Shown here: positions 49,920-59,871 of the stretch, piece after piece
Numbering within the stretch: position 1 is the stretch's first letter
How the letters are laid out: each line of letters begins with the position of its first letter
DNA from: Rhynchopus sp. YZ270_cl-10
Taxonomy: Eukaryota; Euglenozoa; Diplonemea; Diplonemida; Diplonemidae
Reading direction: 5' to 3'
Assembly: GCA_964035575.1 (NCBI GenBank)
Contig: OZ037910.1
Coordinates: forward strand, 1,054,001 to 1,118,000
DNA: 64,000 bases
The notes under the pieces: model-generated
Database searches by the model: none
Told to the model about the DNA's origin: nothing
The model's input: the letters and a program-made list of their open reading frames with translations, nothing else
Translations under genes and position numbers: made by a program

Positions 49920-49966
49920 TTCTACCAGACCCACCCTGCAGAGAGAACCCTACAAAAAAAAACACA

Positions 49967-50581
49967 ATGCTGTTCACCTGCGTTGCGGTGCTGGCCCTTT
50001 CGGCAGACCCTCCTGCACCGGTGTGGGCTGACCAATTCCAGGTTCCTATTGTCCAGACCATTGTGTCTATGGACATCACTCATGTCAACACTATCATGTA
50101 CTACTACGACGCTGTGAACAACGTGTCGAGGCAGGACCACTCACGTGGACAGTACGACGAGTTCTGCAGAAAGGAGCATGAGTTTTCGGACCAGCCCTGT
50201 TCGCAGCTGGTGAGCTACGACGGGTGGCGGTACATGATGTTCCCTGAGGAGGGGTCGTGCTGCAAGCTGTGCAACAGAACTGTCGGGTGCGGCATCATCG
50301 CGAAGGACTGGCTGAAGGACGCACCGTACCAAGGCCAGCTTGTCGTGAACGGCAGCCTCTGCAACGGCTGGATGCAGCAGGGTGGTGAGAAGAACTACTA
50401 CTACGCCACAGCAGACGAAAAGCAAACGCCCTGCTACTACTATGAAGGCTACCCGACCCTCGCCCTCGGCATCAACCAGTGGAACTACACCATGTCGCAG
50501 TACAAAGAGGGCCCCGTGGACAAGTCCTACTTCACTCTCCCCTCAGAGTGTGAAAACGCGAAAATGTGCAAAGGAATGTAA
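49967..50581 (+). CDS. Secreted Cys-rich glycoprotein, weakly ependymin-like
   Basis: 204 residues. The N-terminus MLFTCVAVLALSADPPAPVW works as a signal peptide. The mature part has about ten Cys, several in close groups (CCKLC, CGII), and potential N-glycosylation sites NVS, NRT, NGS and NYT. The layout YYYDAVNNVSRQD early, a central C-rich stretch, NYTMSQYKEGPVDKSYFTLP and a terminal SECENAKMC recalls ependymin-related proteins (YD..N.R...; F...L....F..P..C). This is a similarity of pattern only; function is unknown. Start chosen because it opens a good signal peptide; the preceding bases contain the R1 repeat and CACCCTGCAG (acceptor-like, ending 49941). Confidence 0.75.
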   Translation: MLFTCVAVLALSADPPAPVWADQFQVPIVQTIVSMDITHVNTIMYYYDAVNNVSRQDHSRGQYDEFCRKEHEFSDQPCSQLVSYDGWRYMMFPEEGSCCKLCNRTVGCGIIAKDWLKDAPYQGQLVVNGSLCNGWMQQGGEKNYYYATADEKQTPCYYYEGYPTLALGINQWNYTMSQYKEGPVDKSYFTLPSECENAKMCKGM

Positions 50582-51267
50582 ATTTTGAAGTTTTTTTTTT
50601 TTGCAAAGAAAATTAATCTGTAGTAGTGTATTAGAGGAGTTGCATTATGTGTTGTGTCTGAGAAGCGTTTTTTTTTTTTTAGAACGTTTTCAACTATTTT
50701 TTTTTTTTTGTTCTTTTTCGATAACGACACGTCTTCTGTTTCCTCTCCAATTTTTTTGTGTATTTTAAGGCAAACTGTTTTGTGTGAAGTACCGATACCC
50801 GTATTGTCATCTTTCCAAGATCAAGTTATCGTTTTTTTTTTAAATGTAGTCAGACCAGCACAGCAAAACAATGATCGTGTGTACAATGTTGTGCTATTTT
50901 TTTCTCTCTCAAAAAATTTTCATTCGTTATTTTCTCCGCAAAAAAAAAAAGAAAAATGGTGATGTGTTACCCCCTAAATGGTTTTTTCATGCAGCTTTTA
51001 AAATAAAACGGGGTTTTCTTCCTTTGACAGCCACTGTAAGATGATAGTTTCATGAAATTAATGTTCAGCAGACCACCGTTCCGTGTATGTCCCGTTAAGG
51101 CTAATGTAATGTGTTCATTTGTAATAGGCATGTCAACAGGAAAACAGCGTTTATTTTTTCTTCTGAGGAAATATTGTCAGAAAAAAAAGTATCGGTTAGC
51201 AGAGACGGCCATTCATTGGGGGAGGGGGTTTTTTTTTATTTAAAATAGGGGGTCTTTTTTTTTGTAG

Positions 51268-51365
51268 GTCCGATGTGTGCGTCCACAGAGGCGTTTTCAC
51301 TTACAACTTCCACCTTTTTTTGGTACACTGTCACGAGAGGGCTTTGTATTTCAACTCTACTTTTT
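51268..51365 (+). repeat. R3 and partial R2 repeats in series
   Basis: After TTTTTGTAG: GTCCGATGTGTGCGTCC, ACAGAGGCGTTTTCAC, then the R2 3' part TGGTACACTGTCACGAGAGG, GCTTTGTATTTCAA. Confidence 0.55.
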
Positions 51366-51619
51366 ATTGTATTGCGTCGACCGTCACTTTACACCAACTG
51401 GGTAAAGTTCTGTATTCACTTTTTTCTCCCTGGAAACAATTGCTTTTTTTCTCTTTTCACATTATGTGTGTTGACAGTCAGCATCCCGTTACCCGCTCTT
51501 AAACGAGGTGCCGTGCATTGTTAACAAAGGAAAAAGCTTCTATCAGCGTTTTGTTGGATACTCGTAGTGTATCCTCACAACGCATTTCTAACAATGGGGG
51601 TTGTTCTCCTCCCCCATTT

Positions 51620-51902
51620 ACACGACGACACTTGTCATGACATGACAGGTGTGGCTTGTACATGTAGAGTGACATGAAACCTGGTAGCATGTGGTCACAT
51701 ATCATATGCCATGTGATGCATGTTAATGAAATGTCATGTACACTATGTTCCAGTATCACAACAAACACCGGTGGGGGGTGAAAAACTAGGGTGGATTTTG
51801 GGATTTTTAACACTCTGAGCAGGGTTTTTTACCACCGATGTTTTGTTGTGTTACTGTAAATCACTTGGCATCATGCACATGTCATGGCAAGTGTCGTTGT
51901 GT
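51620..51902. mobile_element. 283-bp fold-back candidate
   Basis: ACACGACGACACTTGTCATG at the left and CATGGCAAGTGTCGTTGTGT at the right pair with few mismatches. A second inner pair (TCACAACAAACACCGGTGG and CCACCGATGTTTTGTTGTG) is present, off-centre. No coding capacity. Confidence 0.5.
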
Positions 51903-52195
51903 GTGTGTCCCTCACCCCCTCTCTCTCCACCTATCTTTCAAAGTTCTACCAGAGTTTTTATGATCTCAGGGTTGTTGCAACATATTTACGCACATAGTAA
52001 TCAATAAATGCAGTACGCTCTACAGACGAAGGTGTTTTTCGTGTATCAGCGTCGACAGCTCAAAGCTCAACAAAAAAAATCACAGCATTTTTTGACCCTT
52101 TTTTTACCAAACAAAAACAAACAACGTGTATCGTATTGGCGACCTACACGCATCAAACATCTTTACAAACGAAAACAACAGAACTTTTTTCATTC

Positions 52196-52241
52196 TCCTT
52201 TCCCTTTCCCATGCGCCATTCTTCACTTACCCCTCCCTCAG
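52196..52241 (+). promoter_or_regulatory. Pyrimidine tract with CCTCAG before the WD40-like gene
   Basis: TTCTCCTTTCCCTTTCCC, CATTCTTCACTTACCCCTCC, CTCAG. The AG is 142 bases before ATG 52384, longer than at other genes. Confidence 0.35.
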
Positions 52242-52274
52242 GGAAAAAGTTTTAAAAAAGACAAACAAAAAACA

Positions 52275-52313
52275 ATGGTGGTAACATCAGAATGCTTGAC
52301 AAAAGGTGAGTAG
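52275..52313 (+). other. Possible upstream open reading frame (12 codons)
   Basis: MVVTSECLTKGE then TAG, placed between the acceptor-like AG at 52241 and the main start at 52384. GTGAGT at 52306 resembles a splice donor, but no acceptor in the right phase was found, so I read this as a uORF at most. Confidence 0.3.
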
Positions 52314-52383
52314 AGGGAAAGAGGCTTTATCTGAACGGAACGTTGCTTCTCGTTTGTTGTTTCTCATATCCGACACTTTTGCA

Positions 52384-55300
52384 ATGGAGAAGCTTCGCCT
52401 ATCCATGCCCGCAGCGACAACAGACGTCGTCAAGGCGTTTGAGGACATGCCGCAGCTTCATGTCCGAATGTTTTGCTTGGGGCTGATGCAGCGTCTTTAT
52501 GGGTCCTTGCAGGCTGTTGCTGCGACGTTCGTAGAGCACCGTGCCACAGGGATTCCTTTGCACATCTTTGTCAACAACGTCGCGGTGTTTGCGTGCAGCA
52601 CGAACTTCAACACAACCGACAGCTCTGCCTTCCCTGCCTGCGGGGACGAGCTCCTCCACTCCATCCAACACGAAGAAAGCGAGACACCTGCAAACACCCA
52701 ACCGCCACGCATCTCCAAGGCACAGGAGCTCAGCACACTGCAGTTTCAGTACGAAGTCACCTCCCTCGCAGAGACGTGGTACGCCGCACTGCCCCCAAAC
52801 GCAGTCCTGCAGAACATTGATGTGTTCAGCTGCGAATGCCTCGTGAAGGTAGGCCTATGGGAGCTCTTCTGTCACATCGATAAGGCACATCGCCGTGTTG
52901 TCACATGGATTGAAACGTTGATGTCACTTCTTGATGTTTCCATGAAACTTAAAAAAAACGTACCCCCAGTGAAGTCCGGGTACGACCAAGTTTATTCCCA
53001 GGTATTAGACAGACTCGAGCCAAATTTTACGCGTGTTACCAAGATTGTGCATGCGCCGCTCTTAAACGGGTATTTTCTATTGGTGGCGGGGAACGGCAAA
53101 TCACGTAAACAGCACCTCCTGAAGTTGGTGTCTGACGTGACGCTGCATACAGAGAGAGAGTACGTTTTGCTTGAGAACGCGGGGCATATCCTGTCGATGT
53201 GCTTCCTCCCGATGCAGGAAGGGGTGGTGTGTCTGGGGTTCTCCGACGGACGCACGCGGTTCATCGATGCAAGCTCGGGGCTCATCCGGCTGACGTTCCC
53301 TGCATACCGCTGCGTACTGCCTGACATTGCAGCGCATGCTGCACAATCCGCGAATAAACTGCATGTCTTCCCATCAAACGGCATCCCCGAGAAGGGCCAC
53401 TACACCAGCAACAACGAAGACAACGCCGCAGACCACATCTGCGGGCAGAACTGCCCATATGTCATCCGCGAGGACACCCACCTCTCGGCCTCCTCCCTGC
53501 TGTACGGCCCTGTGAATGACCATCTGGTGATGGGGTGTCGGCTTGGGCAGCTCCGTGTAGTGAACATCTACCAATGTATTGGTCCCGTAGGGCACTCTGC
53601 GCAGGCGATGCAGCAACACAACGTAGGGGGTGGTGCGGTGCCAAAGGTCGTCTGGAGCGAGAAGCTGCACAGCGCTGCGGTGACCTCGATTGTGTTCCTC
53701 TCTGCGGACCAGAAGCAGATTGCGACGGGGTCGCTGGACTGCTCCGTCGTTCTCGTACACCTCTCACATCAGTACAAGTACCGAAAACTAAAAGGACACT
53801 GCTCAGGGATCAGCAAGATGGTGTACAACCCGCTCTTCTGCTACATCATCAGTACAGGAATGGCAGAATGCGAGCCCTTCTGCTGGTCCGTCAACGTCTC
53901 GCATGCGAAGCCCCTACCACTCCGAGACGGCAAATCCTCTCACGTCCACCCCGTCTCAGGCATCGTCAACGTAGACTTCTCTGAATTTGTATTAACAATC
54001 GATCTGTCCGGCATGGTGAAGATGTGGTCCCTCAGCTCGCTTGCATGCATCCAAACCATCGGTGCCAAGGAGGGACGTGGTGCGGGGGGGAATTGGTCTG
54101 TATACGCATTTAACCAACCAAAACAACAGCTTCTCTTGAGCTCCTCCATGCGGGTCGTGATGCTCGCGTACGGCTCTGTAGCACCTAACACCGACCCCCA
54201 CGCAGCAACATGCGAGCCAATCAAAGCCGCACTATTCCTCAACTGCAAAACCCGCTTTGTCACTGCAACACGCCGCGAACTGAAGCTGTGGTGTGCATTG
54301 GAAGGGTGTGTCATCGCATCCAGTACATTTGACGAGGAGCTCACTGCAATGTGCTGCAGAAAGACGTTAAGACAATCAGAAAGCCCAAAGCAACTCACCC
54401 CTGACGAAGCGGACCCAGATATAATCTACCTGGGTACTGTGTCGGGGAAGGTGCTGTGCTATGACTTCCTCAGGATGCGGGTGTTGCGGAAGTATCAACA
54501 TCCTTCAGGGTTTCCGATCTCGTTTATGGAACGTCTTCAAACGGAGGCCAATGTGAATAGAGTCGCAGTGGTGTCTTCAGAAGGTGCGTTGCAGATTGTG
54601 ACAGACAGTTTTGTGGAGTTGACGATGACCGGGGCAGCTCTGCACCGTGAGGCGGACGATGTCACCGCGGTCGCAGTCGACACGGTGAACAGCTTTCTTT
54701 TGGTAGGGAGCTCGACGAATCGGGTTTCTGTGTATTGCACAAAGACGTTGCAGATGGTTAACGTCTGTCAGAACAAACCTTCGCGAGCTAGGGTGACCTG
54801 CGTTGTGCCTCTTCGGCCACATCTGTTTTTTGCGTCTGCGGATGATGCGGGTGGTTTGTTTGTGTGGATGCTTATTAAAGGTGCGAATGGATTTACCTCT
54901 CGCCTTGCTGTACGTGGGTTGACGAACCAACGGAAGGGTGTGTGCTATACCCCCGTAGTATCGCATCTGGGGTGGGTCGGAGAGGGGCACTCTCTGTTGG
55001 TTGCTGCTGATGATGCGGGGGGAGTGTCGTGTTACCATCTGTCCTTGCTGCATCGATCTCTTGTACTTGGTGATATTCTTGCCCTCTGGGAGGGGTGTGC
55101 GAATGTACAGGAAGGTGACGACACCAAGAAGCCGGCCACGTTTCTGACAGACGGTTCGCTGCACCCTTCGTTGCTGATAGAGGATATGCGGAGGGCAAAG
55201 AATTTTTCGTCGGAAATGTTTCTTCCAGAGGATTTCAACGCAGAGTTGAACCTCCGAAGCTTCTTCACCCTAACCGAAGGCAGGCACGACCGAAACGACT

Positions 55301-57567
55301 CCGGCATCCCCACCTGCGCCTCTCTCCAAATCCTTGGTGTAGATGACCCTGCCGTCAACTTCTGCATCTTCGCTGCAGTTGGGTGCAGTGCAATCATACA
55401 CACCTTAAAGGGCGAATTTCTTGCCTCTCTGGCCAGAGAGAGGGACAGCTTAGGCTCTTGGGGAGTCGATCTATTCTCTGCAGATAGAAATCGATTTGAT
55501 GGGAGCAAGCTTCAAACAGAGGAAGGGGGTACGTCTGTGGTCACAGAACAAAAGGTGAAACGGACAAAAACGCGTCCAAAGCTGAGGACAAAACCTTCAT
55601 TTGTAAAGTCACGACAGTCTTCCGCGCAGAGTCCTTCTCGATTGAGACGGTCAACCTCAGAGTTCACCTTGCCTTCAATGGGAAGCTTTGATGTGGAGGA
55701 CCGACAAAATAGTTGTGACTTTGCTGCAGCATTTCCAGCGGCCTCAATGTCAAAGAGAGATAAGGATAGAAATCGGAATATGTCCCCAAAAAATTCCCGC
55801 GCAGATGCTCAGCAGATTGACACAAAGCTGCACCTTCCCACGGTCAACATAAATGAGGCAAACAGCATCAATACTTTCTCCTTTCAAACAGAGCCGGCGG
55901 AAGAGCTGTCGCCTACGGGGAAGGGTGTTGTGGATCCGCAGAATTTGAGGAGTTTTCGGTCTTCATTGAAATCGGATTTGAGCAAACTGCAGAGACGGCT
56001 TTCTAGGGTGTCCAAAACCACGCCAGACGCAGACCCTCTACCAGAGGAGCCTAAGGGGTCTCCCGATATGCCAGGTTGTGCGTTGATGGGTGCAGCGTAT
56101 AGCATTTTGAAACCGATGTTCTCTCAGATTGATGCTTTGCCGTACGAAACGGTTGAGTCTCCTGATGTAGAAACAACAACCTCAGACAACAATGCAGAAC
56201 TGCCGAGAAAACAAAGCATACACTGTGGGGTAGGGGTCACCGCCAACAACGACTTTGTAATAGGAAAAGACGTCCGACCTTACAACTATAAGCTTTTGCT
56301 AAAGGAGTACAAATACAAGGAGGTTTCATATCGAAAATCCATCTCTCTGAGTCGTCATGGGTCTTGCGCTGGAGGGTTTCGAGGTCCGTCTCCGGTACGG
56401 CTTCTCTTTAAAGTGGCGCATGGTGACTTAGATTCGGACTCAGAAGCAGAGCAGGAGGACAGTGGAAGCAATGATTTGGCGGAGCGTCCGTTAATGAGGG
56501 AGTCCTCCGCACGACACCACTTTTGTGAGAAAGTGTTGCAGGCGGCACGACGAAAGGAGGGCAGTACGACACATAGCACACCAAAGAACCAAACCCCAGA
56601 ACGCTTTCAACTTGACGCTGGAGACGAACCCTTTGTATTCCCTGATATGTCCTCTCAGGCGGTTCCGTACGAAGAAAAACCATTTAACTATCCATATGAA
56701 CGTTGTGCAACGCCTTCTGAAGGGGGGTCGTCAGAAGGGTCGAATTTTTGTGAAAATTTGCCGCAGATTTGTGAGCCTGTTGTAGATGCTGTGGATGATG
56801 TGCATGAAGGGTTGGTGTTTGAGAGTGTGAGGAATAGATCGAAGACGGTTGATGTGAAGGAGTTGCAGAGGGAGCGGAAAGCGCGTCTGAAGGAGGAACG
56901 CCGTCAGTTGGACATTCTGAGGAAGGAGAAGGTGGCGTCGATTGTGAGTAACATCCAGCATAGCAAGGAAGGCGGCGGGCAGCTGACGTTGCAGAGCATT
57001 TCGGACTATACCGCGCGAAGTAGTTTTGTGCTGTCCAACACTGACGGGAGGGATACACGAATGGCTAGTGCAGATGCAACATTACCTCCCGTACGCAGAC
57101 AGGCAGCAGATAAACCAGACAAAGAAGACAAAGAGAAGGAACAGTCTGCAGCGCTGCACCGCAGCTCCTCAGCGGTTATGCGGCATGAGCGGGACAAATT
57201 TATGAAGTTTCTTCGGAACAGCGCGTGTACCTCACGGTTGCCGCAGCTGTCCTCTGGAAAGGCTGAGGAGCACGAGAAGGAAAAGGAGAAGGAGAAAGCG
57301 CACACAGAGCATGCGACGGTGAAGTCTTTGAAGTCTTCTGCTGCTGGCAGTGGTGGTGGTGGAAGTAGAAAGTCCTCTGCCATGCCCGCCCGTGGTAGTG
57401 CCGTCACCTCTGCCGCCTCCCGCATCAAGAAGCTCCCCCCAATGTCCTCACGAGGCCGTAAATCTGTCACCGGAAATGACGTCTGCGCATCAACCCTCCT
57501 CACAGCAAAGGCACAACAGATGACCGCTAAGGGGCAGAGAAGGGGGAAGGAGACGGCTGGTGGATAG
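52384..57567 (+). CDS. Large WD40-like repeat protein with charged C-terminus
   Basis: 1727 residues in one exon. After a helical N-terminus (DVVKAFEDMPQLHVRMFCLG) the first 1000 residues look like beta-propeller blades: AAVTSIVFLSADQKQIATGS followed by LDCSVVLVHL, the KLKGHCSGISKMVYNP blade, IVNVDFSEFVLTIDLSGMVK followed by MWSL, DDVTAVAVDTVNSFLLVGSS, and HLFFASADDAGGLFVWML. At least two propellers are likely. From about residue 1050 it is low-complexity, Ser/Lys-rich and probably disordered, with a predicted helix VKELQRERKARLKEERRQLD near 1490-1510 and basic stretches to the end. It is a scaffold by fold; partner and pathway are unknown. The frame is open upstream to 52306 without an ATG, so the start is the first ATG. 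Confidence 0.8.
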   Translation: MEKLRLSMPAATTDVVKAFEDMPQLHVRMFCLGLMQRLYGSLQAVAATFVEHRATGIPLHIFVNNVAVFACSTNFNTTDSSAFPACGDELLHSIQHEESETPANTQPPRISKAQELSTLQFQYEVTSLAETWYAALPPNAVLQNIDVFSCECLVKVGLWELFCHIDKAHRRVVTWIETLMSLLDVSMKLKKNVPPVKSGYDQVYSQVLDRLEPNFTRVTKIVHAPLLNGYFLLVAGNGKSRKQHLLKLVSDVTLHTEREYVLLENAGHILSMCFLPMQEGVVCLGFSDGRTRFIDASSGLIRLTFPAYRCVLPDIAAHAAQSANKLHVFPSNGIPEKGHYTSNNEDNAADHICGQNCPYVIREDTHLSASSLLYGPVNDHLVMGCRLGQLRVVNIYQCIGPVGHSAQAMQQHNVGGGAVPKVVWSEKLHSAAVTSIVFLSADQKQIATGSLDCSVVLVHLSHQYKYRKLKGHCSGISKMVYNPLFCYIISTGMAECEPFCWSVNVSHAKPLPLRDGKSSHVHPVSGIVNVDFSEFVLTIDLSGMVKMWSLSSLACIQTIGAKEGRGAGGNWSVYAFNQPKQQLLLSSSMRVVMLAYGSVAPNTDPHAATCEPIKAALFLNCKTRFVTATRRELKLWCALEGCVIASSTFDEELTAMCCRKTLRQSESPKQLTPDEADPDIIYLGTVSGKVLCYDFLRMRVLRKYQHPSGFPISFMERLQTEANVNRVAVVSSEGALQIVTDSFVELTMTGAALHREADDVTAVAVDTVNSFLLVGSSTNRVSVYCTKTLQMVNVCQNKPSRARVTCVVPLRPHLFFASADDAGGLFVWMLIKGANGFTSRLAVRGLTNQRKGVCYTPVVSHLGWVGEGHSLLVAADDAGGVSCYHLSLLHRSLVLGDILALWEGCANVQEGDDTKKPATFLTDGSLHPSLLIEDMRRAKNFSSEMFLPEDFNAELNLRSFFTLTEGRHDRNDSGIPTCASLQILGVDDPAVNFCIFAAVGCSAIIHTLKGEFLASLARERDSLGSWGVDLFSADRNRFDGSKLQTEEGGTSVVTEQKVKRTKTRPKLRTKPSFVKSRQSSAQSPSRLRRSTSEFTLPSMGSFDVEDRQNSCDFAAAFPAASMSKRDKDRNRNMSPKNSRADAQQIDTKLHLPTVNINEANSINTFSFQTEPAEELSPTGKGVVDPQNLRSFRSSLKSDLSKLQRRLSRVSKTTPDADPLPEEPKGSPDMPGCALMGAAYSILKPMFSQIDALPYETVESPDVETTTSDNNAELPRKQSIHCGVGVTANNDFVIGKDVRPYNYKLLLKEYKYKEVSYRKSISLSRHGSCAGGFRGPSPVRLLFKVAHGDLDSDSEAEQEDSGSNDLAERPLMRESSARHHFCEKVLQAARRKEGSTTHSTPKNQTPERFQLDAGDEPFVFPDMSSQAVPYEEKPFNYPYERCATPSEGGSSEGSNFCENLPQICEPVVDAVDDVHEGLVFESVRNRSKTVDVKELQRERKARLKEERRQLDILRKEKVASIVSNIQHSKEGGGQLTLQSISDYTARSSFVLSNTDGRDTRMASADATLPPVRRQAADKPDKEDKEKEQSAALHRSSSAVMRHERDKFMKFLRNSACTSRLPQLSSGKAEEHEKEKEKEKAHTEHATVKSLKSSAAGSGGGGSRKSSAMPARGSAVTSAASRIKKLPPMSSRGRKSVTGNDVCASTLLTAKAQQMTAKGQRRGKETAGG

Positions 57568-57767
57568 GGGGTGTGGTTGGGGGGGTCTCCCTCAGATGCG
57601 GTGTGGCGGTTATGTGTCGGTTTGGAGGGGGGAGAGAGACGGTAATGAGAGGGCTTTGCATTTTGTCAGCTACCCCTGATTCCTGTGCTTTCAATTTATT
57701 GAATTGTGTGTGTGTGTGTTTGATAACGGGTTTAGAGTGGGTAACGCCTGAACGGAGTATGGCCCAC

Positions 57768-57913
<146 letters not shown>

Positions 57914-58210
57914 GGCCTTTTAGTGATTTTATTGTCTTTTTTTTTTTTCTCGATATCAACGAAAACGAGAGGTCGACAGCACAATATTCATTGTAGCTGC
58001 AGGGCTTCTGTTGCAAACCATGGGTGTTCCGTATTCCGGGGGTTTTCAGGGAAAAATCGGGTCCGTATTCCACTATTTTTCTTTGGGTGGGCTTCCCCTT
58101 TGGGGGTCAAAAACAGGGTCAAAACACCCCAAAACTGGTCTTATTTGAATTTTTGGTAACCCGAGCGTTCAGCGGTGGTACTATAAAAAAAATTGGCGTG
58201 GCTGCATAAC

Positions 58211-58372
58211 TGCACAGTACACAGTACACAGTACACAGTACACAGTACACAGTACACAGTACACAGTACACAGTACACAGTACACAGTACACAGTACACA
58301 GTACACAGTACACAGTACACAGTACACAGTACACAGTACACAGTACACAGTACACAGTACACAGTACACAGT
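58211..58372. repeat. (CACAGTA)n heptamer satellite
   Basis: About 23 perfect heptamers, each the CAGTA unit of the 48428 satellite plus CA. Open in frame on both strands by chance. Confidence 0.97.
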
Positions 58373-58787
58373 GGAGGAAAGGGGGTGTCCGCCGGAGGCG
58401 AAAATTTTATTTGGGGGTTCGTCCTACAAGGAGAAAAATGTCTTTTTTGTGTTGTTTCATTCCATCCCAGTTCACGGGCACCTCACTCAGTGAAAATGAC
58501 CGTTCTAAAGTCTCTTAGTTACCCGTCTGCTCTTTTTTTTCTTCCCTAAGGGAATCCCTGTAGAAAAAAAAGTGCACGATCCCAAAAGTGGTATTCGTAT
58601 TCCGTCTTAGGAACACCCATGTTGCAAACAGTTTTTTTTTTTTCTTCTTCTTTCTGGGGGTCAGACCTGGGGGTTTACTATGCCTTGCCACACTCATGAG
58701 GGGTAAGTCGGAGGGACATCAACTGCCATTTTTTTCAAAATCTCTCAAAAAAATATGTGCATCATCGCAATTTTACAAACCAAATAA

Positions 58788-58844
58788 CAGCAAAAAACGC
58801 AACATTTCTGTTTCCACACAAATGTTGCGTTTTTTTTTTTTGCT
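58788..58844. repeat. Hairpin with AAACGCAACATTT arms
   Basis: AGCAAAAAACGCAACATTT, then a 14-base loop, then AAATGTTGCGTTTTTT..GCT. Looks like a small MITE or its relic. Confidence 0.65.
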
Positions 58845-58955
58845 GGTGTTCACAGTTGAGGCATTTTTTGTTTTGTTTATTTTTGAGGTGACTTTTGCAA
58901 GAGGTGTCCACACCTTCGTGCATTATTTTTATACCTATAGATAGGTCTATACAAA

Positions 58956-59085
58956 GCGTAGCTTAAAGGAGAAATAGTTCCTCAGATACGGTTCGCCAAT
59001 CACCCCCCCCTCCAACAGGGTAATTGTGCAATCAACGAAAAAACCTTTTTTTCCCTTTTACTTACCTATCAGAGTTACTATTTTT
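58956..59085 (+). repeat. R6 repeat, copy 3
   Basis: GTAGCTTAAAGGAGAAATAG, ATACGGTTCGCCAATCACCC, TGTGCAATCAACGAAAAAAC, TTTTACTTACCTATCAG. Confidence 0.8.
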
Positions 59086-59461
59086 GGTATTCTTCTCTAT
59101 ACAAAAGCTCCACAGTTGAGGCATTTTTTGTTTTTTTTGTGACAACTGCCTTGCAAAGGTTGTAGGGGAGGAAATGAAAACATATCTGAGTTGTGCCCGA
59201 ATTTTTTGGTGTGAGCGATGTAAACACGACACAACTTATTCACAGAAAAGTTTTTGATTTTGTCCCTACACACTCCACAAAAATCCGGTGCGATCAATGA
59301 AAAATTCTTTTTCTGATTTCGTTTCTTTCTTTATCAGACTAGCTTAAACTCAGATAACAGTTTTTATTTTTTTGTTTATTTTTGAGGTGACTTTTGCAAG
59401 AGGTGTCCACACCTCAGTGCATTATTTTTGCTATTCTTCTCATACAAACCACCAAAACAAA

Positions 59462-59535
59462 GAAAGGGTGCATTGTGTTGACCCCCTCACATACTTTCAA
59501 TTCTGCGAATTGAAAGTATATGAATCTAATATTCT
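59462..59535 (+). repeat. R9 repeat, copy 2
   Basis: AGAAAGGGTGCATTGTGTTG, ATACTTTCAATTC, TGC, GAATTGAAAGTAT, ATGAATCTAAT. The stem is perfect here. Confidence 0.7.
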
Positions 59536-59796
59536 TCTCTATACAAAAGCTCCACTGATACTGATGGGCTAATGGGCTTCCTGCCAAAGATAATTTTTGA
59601 TTCTTTTTTACCCCCACCTCTCCACCCTTTCACACCGCACCAAGCAAACCACCACCCCAACAGGCTCATTTTGATTTTTTAGATATTTCCACACCCAATG
59701 TAGTCCACGAGACAAAAGCACGCTACAACACAAAAAAAACCGAGAGAGAGAGACATCATCACGCTCGTCTGCGGTGCCGTAAAAAGTGTTTAGTAT

Positions 59797-59852
59797 AGTG
59801 GAGGACACTCTAGGGTGGCACTAATACAACCAAGTTTTTCAAAAAAAAAAAA
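59797..59852 (+). repeat. R1 A-tailed short repeat in the 5' flank of the ankyrin gene
   Basis: After TTTAGTAT: AGTGGAGGACACTCTAGGG, TGGCACTAATACAACC, AAGTTTTTC, A-run. The A-run ends 20 bases before the ATG. Confidence 0.85.
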
Positions 59853-59871
59853 TCAAAAAAAACTTCCAAAA

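Larger units (their letters stand above)
41035..49966. other. 8.9 kb spacer, repeats and MITEs only
   Basis: Contains copies of R1-R8 and R10, a Mutator-like MITE, a 4.6 kb mosaic of inverted segments and a pentamer satellite. No host gene is supported. On the minus strand, 45066-45562 has overlapping open frames that I could not assign. Confidence 0.65.
50582..52383. other. Spacer before the WD40-like gene, repeats only
   Basis: Contains an R3 copy (51268-51315) followed by a partial R2 (51328-51365), then a fold-back (51620-51902). A pyrimidine tract ends CCCTCCCTCAG at 52241. A 12-codon open frame (52275-52313) lies between that site and the next gene's ATG. Confidence 0.6.

Noticed and set aside
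52275-52384. A first coding exon for the WD40-like gene using GTGAGT at 52306
   Set aside because: No acceptor in the required phase lies between it and the ATG at 52384.
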